A program made the translations under genes and the position numbers. A DNA stretch of 64,000 nucleotides from positions 2,539,501 through 2,603,500 of the forward strand of contig NZ_CP016294.1 in NCBI RefSeq assembly GCF_001704155.1. The letters run 5' to 3'. Numbering within the stretch: position 1 is the stretch's first letter; each line of letters starts with the position of its first letter. Shown one piece after another: positions 34,014 to 42,583 of this stretch. Source of the DNA: Stenotrophomonas rhizophila. Lineage in GTDB: Bacteria > Pseudomonadota > Gammaproteobacteria > Xanthomonadales > Xanthomonadaceae. The notes under the pieces are model-generated. The model was not told where the DNA came from. It saw nothing but the letters and a program-made list of their open reading frames with translations, and made no database searches.

Positions 34014-34466
34014 TTACCGTTTTTTTAACGGCCACCAGCCGTGACCGTGCAGCGCGTACAGATCCGCCGCGCGCTCGAACGGGTTGCGCGCGCTCACCCC
34101 ACCGCACAGCAGGTAAACCGGCAGGTAGAACGGCCCCAGCACCAGGTACTGGTAGACATGCGCGCGTTCGTGGTCGTGCAGGCCGATCACGGGCTCGGTG
34201 CAGTGTCCGGCCTGGTGCGCATAGGTGCGGCAGGGGATCTCCAGGCTGGCACCGGTGTGCAGGATCACGTTGCCCAGGGTGATCGCCCCGCCCGGCCCCC
34301 AAGGGTACTCTCGGAACACCAGCGCACAGTCGCGCCGGCTCCAGTACGGGCGCGCGCCGGCCAGCATGCCGGCCAGCCCGCCCAGCACGCCGATCAGGGT
34401 GTTGGGCGCGGTCCAGACCGCACCCAGCCCCTGCAGCGCGCGCAGCGCCGGTGGCGGCAGGCTCAA
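34014..34466 (-). CDS. Hypothetical protein with HExxH motif, coupled to PspC-domain gene
   Basis: About 150 residues with a hydrophobic N-terminal segment (TLIGVLGGLAGMLAGA), a central strand region (GGAITLGNVILHTGASLEIP) and the motif HDHERAHVYQYLVLGPFYLP. HERAH fits the zinc-metalloprotease HExxH pattern and is followed by a hydrophobic stretch. The family is not recognised, so enzymatic activity is only a possibility. Start choice: the TTG at 34466 overlaps the stop of the upstream PspC gene and has GAGG before it, which fits translational coupling. A GTG at 34493 is the alternative and gives 159 residues. Confidence 0.7.
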   Translation of the reverse strand: MSLPPPALRALQGLGAVWTAPNTLIGVLGGLAGMLAGARPYWSRRDCALVFREYPWGPGGAITLGNVILHTGASLEIPCRTYAHQAGHCTEPVIGLHDHERAHVYQYLVLGPFYLPVYLLCGGVSARNPFERAADLYALHGHGWWPLKKR

Positions 34467-34669
34467 TCGGCCTCGTTGGGGATCAGCAGCCACAGCACCA
34501 GGTACACCAGGATGCCCGGGAACGCCGCCGACGCCAGCGACACCAGCACGAACAGGACGCGCAGCAGGGTCGGGCTCCAGCCGAAACGGTGGGCGATGCC
34601 GCCCATCACCCCGGCAATCATGCGGTCGTTGAGCGAACGCGACAGCGTGCGGGGGGCGGTGGTGTTCAT
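34463..34669 (-). CDS. PspC-domain membrane protein
   Basis: A 68-residue protein made of one PspC domain (SLNDRMIAGVMGGIAHRFGW, SPTLLRVLFVLVSLASAAFP) with one or two membrane helices, ending LWLLIPNEAD. Full PspC proteins are membrane stress-response partners of PspA; short versions like this are common and of unclear role. GGAGG precedes the ATG at 34669 by 8 bases, and the longer upstream frame is not supported. It overlaps the next gene (HExxH protein) by 4 bases if that gene starts at TTG. No pspA is in the window. Confidence 0.9.
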   Translation of the reverse strand: MNTTAPRTLSRSLNDRMIAGVMGGIAHRFGWSPTLLRVLFVLVSLASAAFPGILVYLVLWLLIPNEAD

Positions 34670-34757
34670 GGCGAGGTCCTCCAACGGTAATGGGGGAACG
34701 GTAGCGCAGCGGGTGTGTAGCCGATGCGTTTTGAATGGAGCGGCGGGCCGGCCCGGT

Positions 34758-35129
34758 TCAGCGCGGCTGGCGCAGCGCCTGCAGGCGCGCGCCGAACCAC
34801 GCCGCCGCGGTCTGCTCGGGCTGGCCCGGGCACGCAATCCGATACGCCTTGCCGCTGATGCTGCTCTGGCTGGCGGCCCGCTCGATGAACTGCTCGGCGG
34901 TATCCACTTTGTCTTTTTTCAGCAGGTAATCGTACTTGCGCTGCAGGTGCGCGCGCGCCTCGGCGGCATCGTGCCAGCTGCCGTTGCGCTGGAAGCGGCA
35001 GGACGACCCGTCCAGCGCACCGATCAGGGCGCCAATCTCGCGCCGGGCCGCCTCGCTGGGCGCTGCCGACGCGCTGCCGGCGGTGGCGGCCAGCAGGATG
35101 GCCAGCAACGCGCTCTTTCGGATATCCAT
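34758..35129 (-). CDS. Secreted DUF5329-family protein
   Basis: A 123-residue protein with a signal peptide (MDIRKSALLAILLAATAGSASA) and a helical mature domain containing two Cys (SSCRFQRNGSWHDAAEARAH, YRIACPGQ) and the pattern HLQRKYDYLLKKDKVDTAEQ, typical of DUF5329 periplasmic proteins of unknown function. Its start overlaps the phaC stop by one base, so it is probably co-transcribed at the end of the pssA-phaE-phaC operon. A role in polymer metabolism is not implied by its sequence. Confidence 0.85.
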   Translation of the reverse strand: MDIRKSALLAILLAATAGSASAAPSEAARREIGALIGALDGSSCRFQRNGSWHDAAEARAHLQRKYDYLLKKDKVDTAEQFIERAASQSSISGKAYRIACPGQPEQTAAAWFGARLQALRQPR

Positions 35130-36196
35130 CAGCTGCGCTCCGCCAGCCAGGCCGAAATGGTGCCCGGCACTTCGCGCTGGGCGCGGCCGGAGACGTAGAT
35201 GCCGATATGGCCGCCGCGGAAGCTGCTTTCGGTGTAGTCGGTGCTGCCGATCCGCGCGCCCATCGCGCGCGAGGCATCCGGCGGCACCAGGTGATCCTGC
35301 TCGGCGTAGATGTTCAGCACCGGCAGGGTGACCTGGCGCAGGTCGACATGCTCCTCGCCGATCGTCACCCCGTCACGCATCAGGCCGTTGCCCTGGTAGA
35401 ACTGCTTGATGAAGTCACGGAAGGCCTCACCGGCCAGATCGGGCGAATCGAAGATCCACTTCTCCATGCGCAGGAAGTCCTGCAGTGCGGCCTTGTCATC
35501 GAGGATGTCCAGCAACCCCACGTACTTCTGGATGTTGAGCCGGAACGGCTTGAGCATCAGGTAACTGGCGTTCATCAGGTCGGCCGGGATGTTGCCCAGC
35601 GTGTCCACCAGCAGGTCCACGTCCACCTGCCGCGCCCAGTGCGAAAGCATGTTGTCCGGGGTCTGGAAATCCACCGGGGTCACCATGGTGATCAGGTTGG
35701 CCAGTTTCGGCTGGCGCAGCGCGGCGTAGCACAGCGCGAACACGCCGCCCTGGCAGACGCCCAGCATGTTGACCGGTGCGCCGTCGTTGGCGGCGACCAG
35801 GTGGTCGACGGCGCCCTCCACATAGCGCAGCAGATAGTCTTCCAGGGTCTGGTAGCGCTCGGAGCGGTCCGGGTAGCCCCAGTCCAGCACGTACACGTCG
35901 TGCCCCAGCGCCAGCAGGCGCTGGACCAGCGACCGGTCGGCCTGCAGGTCCACCATGTAGGGGCGGTTGACCAGCGCGTACACGATCAGCAGCGGGGTGC
36001 GCTGCACCGGCGCCTGCTCACCGACGAAGCGGTACAGCGTGACCTTGCCGTCGCGCCAGACTTCCTCGCGCGCGGTGGCGCCGTAATCCACGTCCTCCAC
36101 CGACGGCAGCAGCTTCAGGCCATCCATCAGCTTGCGCTGCATGGACAGCGTTTCCTGCAGCAGGTCTTCGGCATTGAAACCCAGCGGTCCCTTCAT
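35129..36196 (-). CDS. phaC: Class III polyhydroxyalkanoate synthase, catalytic subunit PhaC
   Basis: A 355-residue alpha/beta hydrolase-like polymerase that joins hydroxyacyl-CoA units into polyhydroxyalkanoate. The lipase-like box has the catalytic Cys (NMLGVCQGGVFALCY). The catalytic Asp is likely in YAEQDHLVPPD and the His in RGGHIGIYVSG. The length of about 355 is typical of class III enzymes, which need PhaE. It overlaps phaE by 4 bp (ATGA), supporting the start at 36196 rather than the longer frame. Polymer precursor genes (phaA, phaB) and phasins are not in the window, so the monomer source is unknown. Confidence 0.95.
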   Translation of the reverse strand: MKGPLGFNAEDLLQETLSMQRKLMDGLKLLPSVEDVDYGATAREEVWRDGKVTLYRFVGEQAPVQRTPLLIVYALVNRPYMVDLQADRSLVQRLLALGHDVYVLDWGYPDRSERYQTLEDYLLRYVEGAVDHLVAANDGAPVNMLGVCQGGVFALCYAALRQPKLANLITMVTPVDFQTPDNMLSHWARQVDVDLLVDTLGNIPADLMNASYLMLKPFRLNIQKYVGLLDILDDKAALQDFLRMEKWIFDSPDLAGEAFRDFIKQFYQGNGLMRDGVTIGEEHVDLRQVTLPVLNIYAEQDHLVPPDASRAMGARIGSTDYTESSFRGGHIGIYVSGRAQREVPGTISAWLAERS

Positions 36197-37185
36197 GGGG
36201 CCGCCTTGCGCGCACGCGGCTTGGGCGCGGCCTTCTTCGCGGGCTTTTTCGCAGGCTTCTTTTCCGGCGTGCCGGCAGCGGGCGACGGCGACTGCCTGGT
36301 TGCCGCCGCCATGCGCCGTACCAGCCGTTCCAGTTCGGTGATGCGCCGGTGCGCGGCATCCATCTCGGTGCGGGTCGGCAGACCGAACGCCTCGCTGATC
36401 CGCTCCACTTCCTGCTGCGCTGCGCCGCGCAGGCGCATCTGCGCGTTGCCCAGCGCGGCGTAGACCTGCTGGAACGGTTCGGACATCGCGACTTTGCCGT
36501 AGGCTTCTTCGGCCGCCTCGATCCACAGGTCGAACATCGCGCGCGCACTGGTCAGCTGGTTGCCCGGCTGCTCATGCTCGGCAAGGCGCTGCTCGAACAG
36601 GGTGAACGCATCGTCCAGCGCCTGCTTGATCTGGTCCACGTAGTCACGGGCGTGGCCTTGGTACTCTTGCTGGGCGCGCAGCAGCGCCTGCCAGCGCGCC
36701 TGGTGTTCGCGACCGGGGCCGAACGCGGGGCTCTGCAGCCACGGCCCGAGGTCCTGCTGCAGCCGTTCCAGCAGCGCCAGCAGATCCGGCCCACCGGCCT
36801 GGGTATGCCCGCGTGCGCCCTGCAGCATCCACTTGAGCAGGCCGTCGCCCTGCCCCTCCACCGCCTCGCGCCACGCCTGGGCGATATCGGCACTGCTGCT
36901 GTCCTGGCCGGCGAAACGCGCGGCCACCTGCTGCATGGTGCCGTACCAGCCGCCGGCCTGCTCGCGGAACCGGTGCACGGCGTCCTCGGATTGGCGGTTG
37001 CCCGGGTTGGACATCAGCTGCGCCCAGCCCTCGATGGTCTGCTGCCAGGTGCCCGGCGCGGCGCCGGTGGGGTCGCCCCCGGGCGGGGCCGCGGCGTGCC
37101 GCAGCGCATCGCCCCAGGCGCTGAAGTACTGCCGGGCCAGCGCCTCGAAGTCGCCTGCGTCGTGGCCGCCGCCGGCGGTATTCAT
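36193..37185 (-). CDS. phaE: Class III polyhydroxyalkanoate synthase subunit PhaE
   Basis: A 330-residue non-catalytic subunit that activates PhaC. Signatures include FEALARQYFSAWGDALR near the start, long amphipathic helices, and a coiled coil near residues 255-290 (VERISEAFGLPTRTEMDAAH). The C-terminus is a Lys/Ala/Pro-rich tail (EKKPAKKPAKKAAPKPR) resembling phasin or histone-like tails that may bind DNA or the granule surface. The ATG at 37185 overlaps the pssA stop by 4 bp, and its own stop overlaps phaC by 4 bp, so the three proteins are translated as a coupled set. Confidence 0.93.
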   Translation of the reverse strand: MNTAGGGHDAGDFEALARQYFSAWGDALRHAAAPPGGDPTGAAPGTWQQTIEGWAQLMSNPGNRQSEDAVHRFREQAGGWYGTMQQVAARFAGQDSSSADIAQAWREAVEGQGDGLLKWMLQGARGHTQAGGPDLLALLERLQQDLGPWLQSPAFGPGREHQARWQALLRAQQEYQGHARDYVDQIKQALDDAFTLFEQRLAEHEQPGNQLTSARAMFDLWIEAAEEAYGKVAMSEPFQQVYAALGNAQMRLRGAAQQEVERISEAFGLPTRTEMDAAHRRITELERLVRRMAAATRQSPSPAAGTPEKKPAKKPAKKAAPKPRARKAAP

Positions 37186-37796
37186 GGCTTGGGAATGCGC
37201 AGGGTCTTGCTGATCATCAGCGACCCTGACAGCGCGAACAGCAGCACCAGCGGGTGCAGCTGCCACGGCCCCAGCTGCCAGCGCCCGAGCCACAGGTCAT
37301 GGCCGATCGCGCCCATGCTGGCGGCAACGGCCAGCACCACCACCAGCGCCAGGCTGGTCGGAATGGGCGTGCCCTCGAAGTACGGCACCTTGTCGCCATC
37401 GCCGGCCAGCGCTTCGGCGGTCACGTTGTAGCGGGCCAGGCGGCTCACCCCGCAGCAGACGAAGTAGCTCAGGACCAGCCAGTCCCAGCCGCCCTGCATG
37501 CCACAGGCATATGCCAGCGCGGCCGGGGCCACGCCGAAGGAGATCACGTCCGAGAGCGAGTCCAGCTCGCGGCCCAGGGTCGAGCTGGACTTGCGCCAGC
37601 GCGCGATCCGCCCGTCCAGCGCATCGAAGATGAAGGCCAGCGGGATCAGCGCCATGCCGAACAGCAGGTAGCTGCGCTCGCCGTCCTGCAGATAGCGCAT
37701 GGCCGCAAACACCGCACCGGTACCGCAGAACGCGTTGGCCAGGGTGAACCAGTCGGCCAGGTGGAACTCGCGCAGCATCGTGAAGTGACGTTTCAT
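37182..37796 (-). CDS. pssA: CDP-diacylglycerol--serine O-phosphatidyltransferase (type II)
   Basis: A 204-residue inner-membrane enzyme that makes phosphatidylserine from CDP-diacylglycerol and serine, the first step to phosphatidylethanolamine. The CDP-alcohol phosphotransferase signature is complete: DALDGRIARWRK then LGRELDSLSD, with the four metal-binding Asp. About six to seven membrane helices. It is the first gene of an operon with phaE and phaC, an unusual pairing of phospholipid and storage-polymer synthesis. Upstream (37797-38017) is a non-coding region with a cluster of DnaA boxes. Confidence 0.92.
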   Translation of the reverse strand: MKRHFTMLREFHLADWFTLANAFCGTGAVFAAMRYLQDGERSYLLFGMALIPLAFIFDALDGRIARWRKSSSTLGRELDSLSDVISFGVAPAALAYACGMQGGWDWLVLSYFVCCGVSRLARYNVTAEALAGDGDKVPYFEGTPIPTSLALVVVLAVAASMGAIGHDLWLGRWQLGPWQLHPLVLLFALSGSLMISKTLRIPKP

Positions 37797-37958
37797 GGAA
37801 GCTCGGTGGGCGGCAATGCCGAAAGAGTACCGCGACCGGGCCGAACCGCGACAGCCTTCACGGACGCCGACCTTCGCACCGTGCTCACGCGATGCTGACC
37901 AGCGGCGAATTTTTAGCCACCCATCTTGACAGCCATGGGGGGTGGTCGCCGCCGCGCG

Positions 37959-38004
37959 TTATCCACAAACTTACGCACCGGTCATCCACACCCCCTGTGG
38001 ATAA
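37959..38004. promoter_or_regulatory. Cluster of three DnaA-box-like 9-mers
   Basis: TTATCCACA at 37959-37967 is a perfect DnaA box; TCATCCACA at 37982-37990 differs at one base; TGTGGATAA at 37996-38004 is a perfect box on the other strand. All lie within 46 bases between pssA and the NUDIX gene. No dnaA or dnaN is near, so this is not obviously the replication origin. Confidence 0.65.
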
Positions 38005-38017
38005 GCCGCGCCTATCG

Positions 38018-38506
38018 TCACAGCCGGGTGTACGACCAGGACTGCATCGTGCCGTCGCGGTACGGCATCACCCCAAGGAACGGGCGCGGGTCCTCGTCGA
38101 ACACCAGCGGCAGGAACTGGCGGTCGCCTTCCCACAACGGCAGGGTCTCCAGCTTGTCCACGTCCACCCACTCCAGGGTGCCTTCCGGATTCGAGGTCAG
38201 GGGCGTGCCGGTGAAGTCGTCGATGACGAACACGAAGCCGAACCAGTCTTCGCCGTGTTTGCCGAACCCGGGCCAGCTGATGGTGCCGCGCATCCGCATG
38301 GTGCCGCACTCGATCCCGGCCTCCTCGAGGATCTCCCGGCGCATGCCGGCGGCCACGTCTTCGTCGCGCTCGACCTTGCCGCCCAGTCCGTTGTACTTGC
38401 CCAGGTGCTGGTCACCCGGCCGTGCGTTGCGGTGGATCATCAGGGCCTGGCGGCCATCGGGCGACAGCACGTAGCCCAGCGTGGCCACGATCGGGGTATA
38501 GGGCAT
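38018..38506 (-). CDS. NUDIX hydrolase (MutT-like)
   Basis: A 162-residue NUDIX enzyme. The NUDIX box (GKVERDEDVAAGMRREILEE, continuing AGI) fits GX5EX7REUXEEXGU fully. The N-terminus PYTPIVATLGYVLSPDGRQA and the phrase KYNGLGGKVE resemble 8-oxo-dGTP/NTP diphosphatases of the MutT/YtkD type, so nucleotide-pool cleaning is the likely role; the substrate is not proven. The start at ATG 38506 is taken from the domain boundary, as the ribosome binding site is weak. It lies downstream of the DUF1249 gene on the same strand, with 61 bases between. Confidence 0.9.
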   Translation of the reverse strand: MPYTPIVATLGYVLSPDGRQALMIHRNARPGDQHLGKYNGLGGKVERDEDVAAGMRREILEEAGIECGTMRMRGTISWPGFGKHGEDWFGFVFVIDDFTGTPLTSNPEGTLEWVDVDKLETLPLWEGDRQFLPLVFDEDPRPFLGVMPYRDGTMQSWSYTRL

Positions 38507-38567
38507 GGAGGCAACGGCTCGCAGGACACAGTCGCCGATTATGCGCGATCCGCGCCGGGCCGGTCGC

Positions 38568-39080
38568 TCAGCCGGCCACCTGGGCGCGGCGGGTGTCGGC
38601 CGGGGCCGGCAGCGCGTCGTGGTCGCGGCGCAGGGTGGCCACGCCATGGCCGCGCTCGGCCAGGTATTCCAGCCACTTGCCCAGGAAGGTGTTCATGCGC
38701 ATGCGGTGGCTGATCAGCTCGGCAGGCGGCGGGTACATGCCGACCACGTCCTGCCAGCGCCGGCCCACGTAGCAATGGGTGGTCTCGGCCTGGCGCGCAT
38801 CGCGGTACAGGCGCACATAGGCCGACGGGTCGGGCTGGCCGGTCACCGGGTCGGCGAAGTCATAGGTCAGGCGCAGTTCGACCGTGTAGGGATGGCATTC
38901 GATGACATCAAGCCGCACATCCAGGCCATCCCCCACCGAGGACACGTAGCTGCCCGGTTCCAGCCCGGCCGGTTCGAACAGCCGCACCAGGTGGCGGTAA
39001 TTCTCGGCATACAGGCCCATCAGCCAGCTCAGGCGGCTGAGCCGGGGAATGCGTTCGATGCGGGGTGATGCCTGGGCCAT
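38568..39080 (-). CDS. DUF1249-family protein (YqiB-like)
   Basis: A 170-residue soluble protein of the DUF1249 family: LMGLYAENYRHLVRLFEPAG, the strand region YTVELRLTYDFADPVTGQ and MRLYRDARQAE-type motif (seen as VRLYRDARQAETTHCYVGRR), then a helical end (RMRMNTFLGKWLEYLAERGH). In gammaproteobacteria yqiB usually lies beside a NUDIX ADP-ribose pyrophosphatase gene, and here too a NUDIX gene follows on the same strand. The biochemical role is unknown; the conserved pairing suggests a link to nucleotide metabolism. Confidence 0.93.
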   Translation of the reverse strand: MAQASPRIERIPRLSRLSWLMGLYAENYRHLVRLFEPAGLEPGSYVSSVGDGLDVRLDVIECHPYTVELRLTYDFADPVTGQPDPSAYVRLYRDARQAETTHCYVGRRWQDVVGMYPPPAELISHRMRMNTFLGKWLEYLAERGHGVATLRRDHDALPAPADTRRAQVAG

Positions 39081-39133
39081 GTCTCGATCCTACACGTTGA
39101 AGAATCAAACGTGGGGACGCGCCCGCTGCGCCG

Positions 39134-39158
39134 GTAGGTCACGACCGTTGGTCGTGAC
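39134..39158 (+). repeat. SMAG-like REP hairpin
   Basis: GTAG followed by stem GTCACGACC, loop GTT and GGTCGTGAC. It lies between the DUF1249 gene and ppsR, just past the ppsR stop. Confidence 0.88.
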
Positions 39159-39166
39159 GCCTTCCG

Positions 39167-39988
39167 TTAATACAACTCGCGCTGCAGCCCCAGCGTGGTC
39201 AGCACCTTGCTCGAGATCTCCTCGATCGAGGTATGGGTCGTGCTCAGGGTGGGAATGCGCTCCATCCGGAACATGGTCTCGGCCGCGGCGACCTCGCGCC
39301 GGCAGGTCTCCAGGTTGGCGTAGCGCGAGTTCGGGCGGCGCTCCTGGCGGATCTGCTGCAGCCGGTCCGGGTCGATGGTCAGCCCGAACAGCTTCTTGCG
39401 GTAGGGCCGCAGGCGGGCCGGAAGGCGGTCCTGCTCCAGGTCCTCGTCGGTCAGCGGGTAGTTGGCCGCGCGCACCCCGTAATGCAGGGCCAGGTAGATG
39501 CAGGTCGGGGTCTTGCCGGCCCGCGACACCGCCACCAGGATCACGTCGGCATCGTCGTAGTTGATGGCGATGCCGTCGTCGTGGGTCAGCGCGAAGTTCA
39601 TCGCGTTGATGCGGCGGTGGTAGGTCTCGAAGTCCACCATGCCGTGCGCCTGGCCCACCCGGGAATGGCGGTTCACGGCCAGTTCGCGCTCCAGCGGCTC
39701 GATGAAGGGGGCGAACACGTCGAGCATCAGCCCCCCGCTTTCGGCCAGGATCATGCTCAGCCCGCTGTCCACGCAGGAACTGACCACGATCGGCCGGACC
39801 TGGTAGCGCTCCCCCGCCGCGCGGATCCGTTCACAGGCTTCGCGGGCCTTTTCCGGATCGTCGATGAACGACATTCGATCGGTGATGAAGCTGAACCCGG
39901 AGAACTGGGTCAGGAGGCTATGCCCAATGGTTTCAGCGGTGATACCGGTTCCATCGGATACGTAAAACACCGGACGGATCGTCGACAT
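39167..39988 (-). CDS. ppsR: Bifunctional PEP synthase regulatory protein (kinase/pyrophosphorylase)
   Basis: A 273-residue DUF299 protein that inactivates PEP synthase by ADP-dependent phosphorylation of a Thr next to the catalytic His and restores it by phosphorolysis. It has the opening [20 protein letters not shown] and the P-loop-like [15 protein letters not shown]. The partner enzyme, ppsA, is transcribed divergently from 40133, so the regulatory pair shares one intergenic region of 144 bases. The length is typical. Confidence 0.96.
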   Translation of the reverse strand: MSTIRPVFYVSDGTGITAETIGHSLLTQFSGFSFITDRMSFIDDPEKAREACERIRAAGERYQVRPIVVSSCVDSGLSMILAESGGLMLDVFAPFIEPLERELAVNRHSRVGQAHGMVDFETYHRRINAMNFALTHDDGIAINYDDADVILVAVSRAGKTPTCIYLALHYGVRAANYPLTDEDLEQDRLPARLRPYRKKLFGLTIDPDRLQQIRQERRPNSRYANLETCRREVAAAETMFRMERIPTLSTTHTSIEEISSKVLTTLGLQRELY

Positions 39989-40132
39989 GCGCCATTTACC
40001 CCCTCTGAAGCTTAAAAAGGCCGACGATACAAGCTTGTGCCGACGGCGGTATGCCCGGCATCATATCGGCTTCTTCCTACGGACGTGGCCATCCAAGCCC
40101 GCCTCGGGCGATGGCCAAACGGAGCATCGCGC

Positions 40133-42511
40133 TTGAACGAGAATATCCTGTGGTTGCACGAACTGCGCCTGGCCGACCTGGCCCGCGTAGGCGGCAAGAA
40201 TTCGTCGCTGGGCGAAATGATCGGCAATCTTGCCGGTCTGGGGGTATCCGTCCCCGGCGGTTACGCAACCACCGCTGAAGCCTTCAAGGACTTCATCGCG
40301 CACAACGATCTGTCCAAGCGCATTTTCGACAAGCTGGCCACGCTGGACGTGGAAGATGTCGCCGCGCTCACCGCTGCCGGCAAGGAAATCCGCGGCTGGG
40401 TGATCGACGCGCCGCTGCAGCCGCAGCTGGACCAGGACATCCGCAGCGCCTACAGGCAGCTGTGCGACGAAAACGGCGGCGGCGACGTGGCCGTGGCGGT
40501 GCGCTCCTCGGCTACCGCCGAAGACTTGCCTGATGCCTCCTTCGCCGGCCAGCAGGAAACCTTCCTCAACGTCACCGGTGCCGACGATGTCGTGCACAAG
40601 GTCAAGGAAGTGTTCGCCTCGCTGTACAACGACCGTGCCATCGCCTACCGCGTGCACCACGGCTTCAAGCACGAAGACGTGTTCCTCTCTTCCGGCGTGC
40701 AGCTGATGGTGCGCTCGGGCGTGGGCTCGTCGGGCGTGCTGTTCACCCTGGACACCGAATCGGGCTTCCGCGACGTGGTCTTCGTGACCTCCAGCTTCGG
40801 CCTGGGTGAAATGGTCGTGCAGGGTGCGGTCAACCCCGACGAGTTCTACGTCTACAAGCCCACGCTCAATGCGGGCAAGCCGGCCATCCTGCGCCGCTCG
40901 CTGGGCAGCAAGGCGATCCGCATGGTGTATTCGGACGTGCCCGGTGAGCGCGTGCGTATCGAAGACACCCCGGTGGAGATCCGCAATACCTTCTCGATCA
41001 GCGACGAGGACGTGCAGGAACTGTCCAAGCAGGCGCTGATCATCGAAAAGCATTACGGCCGCCCGATGGATATCGAGTGGGCCAAGGACGGCGTGAGCGG
41101 CAAGCTGTTCATCGTGCAGGCGCGCCCGGAAACGGTGAAGTCGCGTGGCCATGCCACCCAGATCGAGCGTTTCGCGCTGAACCAGAAGGACGGCAAGGTG
41201 CTGGCCGAAGGCCGCGCGGTGGGCGCCAAGATCGGTGCCGGCGTGGCCCGCGTGGTCAAGTCGCTGGAAGACATGGCGCGCGTGCAGCCGGGCGACGTGC
41301 TGATCGCCGACATGACCGACCCCGATTGGGAGCCGGTGATGAAGCGCGCTTCGGCGATCGTCACCAACCGCGGTGGCCGTACCTGCCACGCGGCGATCAT
41401 CGCGCGTGAGCTGGGCGTTCCGGCCGTGGTCGGCTCGGGCAACGCCACCCAGGTGCTGCAGGACGGCCAGGAAGTGACCGTCAGCTGCGCCGAGGGCGAC
41501 ACCGGCTTCATCTACGAAGGCAAGCTGGACTTCGAGCGCACCACCACGGACCTGGGCAACATGCCGCCGGCGCCGCTGAAGATCATGATGAACGTGGCCA
41601 ACCCGGAACGTGCCTTCGACTTCGGCCAGCTGCCGAACGCCGGCATCGGCCTGGCCCGCCTGGAGATGATCATTGCCAGCCACATCGGCATCCATCCCAA
41701 CGCGCTGCTGGAATACGACCGTCAGGATGCGGCCACGAAGAAGAAGATCGACGAGAAGATCGCCGGTTACGCCGATCCGGTCAGCTTCTACGTGAACCGC
41801 CTGGCCGAAGGCATTGCCACGCTGACCGCGTCGGTGGCGCCGAACCCGGTGATCGTGCGCCTATCGGACTTCAAGTCCAACGAGTACGCCAACCTGATCG
41901 GCGGCAGCAGCTACGAGCCGCACGAAGAGAACCCGATGATCGGCTTCCGCGGCGCCAGCCGCTATGTCGACCCGAGCTTCTCGGCCGCCTTCGCGCTGGA
42001 GTGCAAGGCCGTGCTGCGCGTGCGCAACGAGATGGGCCTGGACAACCTGTGGGTCATGATTCCGTTCGTGCGCACGCTGGAAGAAGGCCGTAAGGTCATC
42101 GAGGTGCTGGAACAGAACGGCCTGAAGCAGGGTGAGAACGGCCTGAAGATCATCATGATGTGCGAGGTGCCGTCCAACGCGCTGCTCGCCGATGAGTTCC
42201 TGGAGATCTTCGACGGCTTCTCGATCGGTTCGAACGATCTGACCCAGCTGACGCTGGGCCTGGACCGCGATTCGTCGATCGTGGCGCACCTGTTCGACGA
42301 ACGTAACCCGGCGGTGAAGAAGCTGCTGTCGATGGCGATCAAGTCGGCACGCGCCAAGGGCAAGTATGTGGGCATCTGCGGCCAGGGCCCGTCCGATCAT
42401 CCGGACCTGGCCGAATGGCTGATGCAGGAAGGCATCGAGTCGGTGTCGCTGAACCCGGACACCGTGGTCGATACCTGGCTGCGGTTGGCCAAGCTCAAGG
42501 CCAAGGGCTGA
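40133..42511 (+). CDS. ppsA: Phosphoenolpyruvate synthase
   Basis: A 792-residue enzyme that converts pyruvate and ATP to phosphoenolpyruvate, AMP and phosphate in gluconeogenesis. Domains: N-terminal ATP-grasp ([20 protein letters not shown]), phospho-His domain ([15 protein letters not shown]) and C-terminal PEP-binding TIM barrel ([28 protein letters not shown] with the catalytic Cys). The protein starts [20 protein letters not shown] after a TTG codon at 40133, with GGAG 8 bases upstream; the longer frame back to 40037 is not protein-like. It is controlled post-translationally by the divergent ppsR product and ends at a strong terminator. Confidence 0.97.
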   Translation: MNENILWLHELRLADLARVGGKNSSLGEMIGNLAGLGVSVPGGYATTAEAFKDFIAHNDLSKRIFDKLATLDVEDVAALTAAGKEIRGWVIDAPLQPQLDQDIRSAYRQLCDENGGGDVAVAVRSSATAEDLPDASFAGQQETFLNVTGADDVVHKVKEVFASLYNDRAIAYRVHHGFKHEDVFLSSGVQLMVRSGVGSSGVLFTLDTESGFRDVVFVTSSFGLGEMVVQGAVNPDEFYVYKPTLNAGKPAILRRSLGSKAIRMVYSDVPGERVRIEDTPVEIRNTFSISDEDVQELSKQALIIEKHYGRPMDIEWAKDGVSGKLFIVQARPETVKSRGHATQIERFALNQKDGKVLAEGRAVGAKIGAGVARVVKSLEDMARVQPGDVLIADMTDPDWEPVMKRASAIVTNRGGRTCHAAIIARELGVPAVVGSGNATQVLQDGQEVTVSCAEGDTGFIYEGKLDFERTTTDLGNMPPAPLKIMMNVANPERAFDFGQLPNAGIGLARLEMIIASHIGIHPNALLEYDRQDAATKKKIDEKIAGYADPVSFYVNRLAEGIATLTASVAPNPVIVRLSDFKSNEYANLIGGSSYEPHEENPMIGFRGASRYVDPSFSAAFALECKAVLRVRNEMGLDNLWVMIPFVRTLEEGRKVIEVLEQNGLKQGENGLKIIMMCEVPSNALLADEFLEIFDGFSIGSNDLTQLTLGLDRDSSIVAHLFDERNPAVKKLLSMAIKSARAKGKYVGICGQGPSDHPDLAEWLMQEGIESVSLNPDTVVDTWLRLAKLKAKG

Positions 42512-42520
42512 TAACGAAAA

Positions 42521-42543
42521 ACCCCGCTTCGGCGGGGTTTTTT
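42521..42543. terminator. Bidirectional terminator after ppsA
   Basis: CCCCGC/GCGGGG stem with a TTCG loop; TTTTTT follows on the plus strand and TTTTT on the minus strand, so it can end both ppsA and the convergent old yellow enzyme gene. Confidence 0.9.
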
Positions 42544-42560
42544 GTGTTCAGGCTCCGCGT

Positions 42561-42583
42561 TGACACGCGTGGCGTGTCACTAC
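42561..42583 (-). repeat. SMAG-like REP hairpin
   Basis: On the minus strand, GTAG followed by stem TGACACGC, loop CAC and GCGTGTCA. It overlaps the stop codon region of the old yellow enzyme gene. Confidence 0.8.

Noticed and set aside
37959-38004. Inverted TTATCCACA/TGTGGATAA as a simple terminator of the NUDIX gene
   Set aside because: The arms are far apart (28 bases), there is no T-tract, and both arms match the DnaA consensus exactly. A structural role cannot be fully excluded.
37959-38004. DnaA-box cluster as the chromosomal origin
   Set aside because: dnaA, dnaN, rpmH and gyrB are absent and no AT-rich unwinding region is seen.
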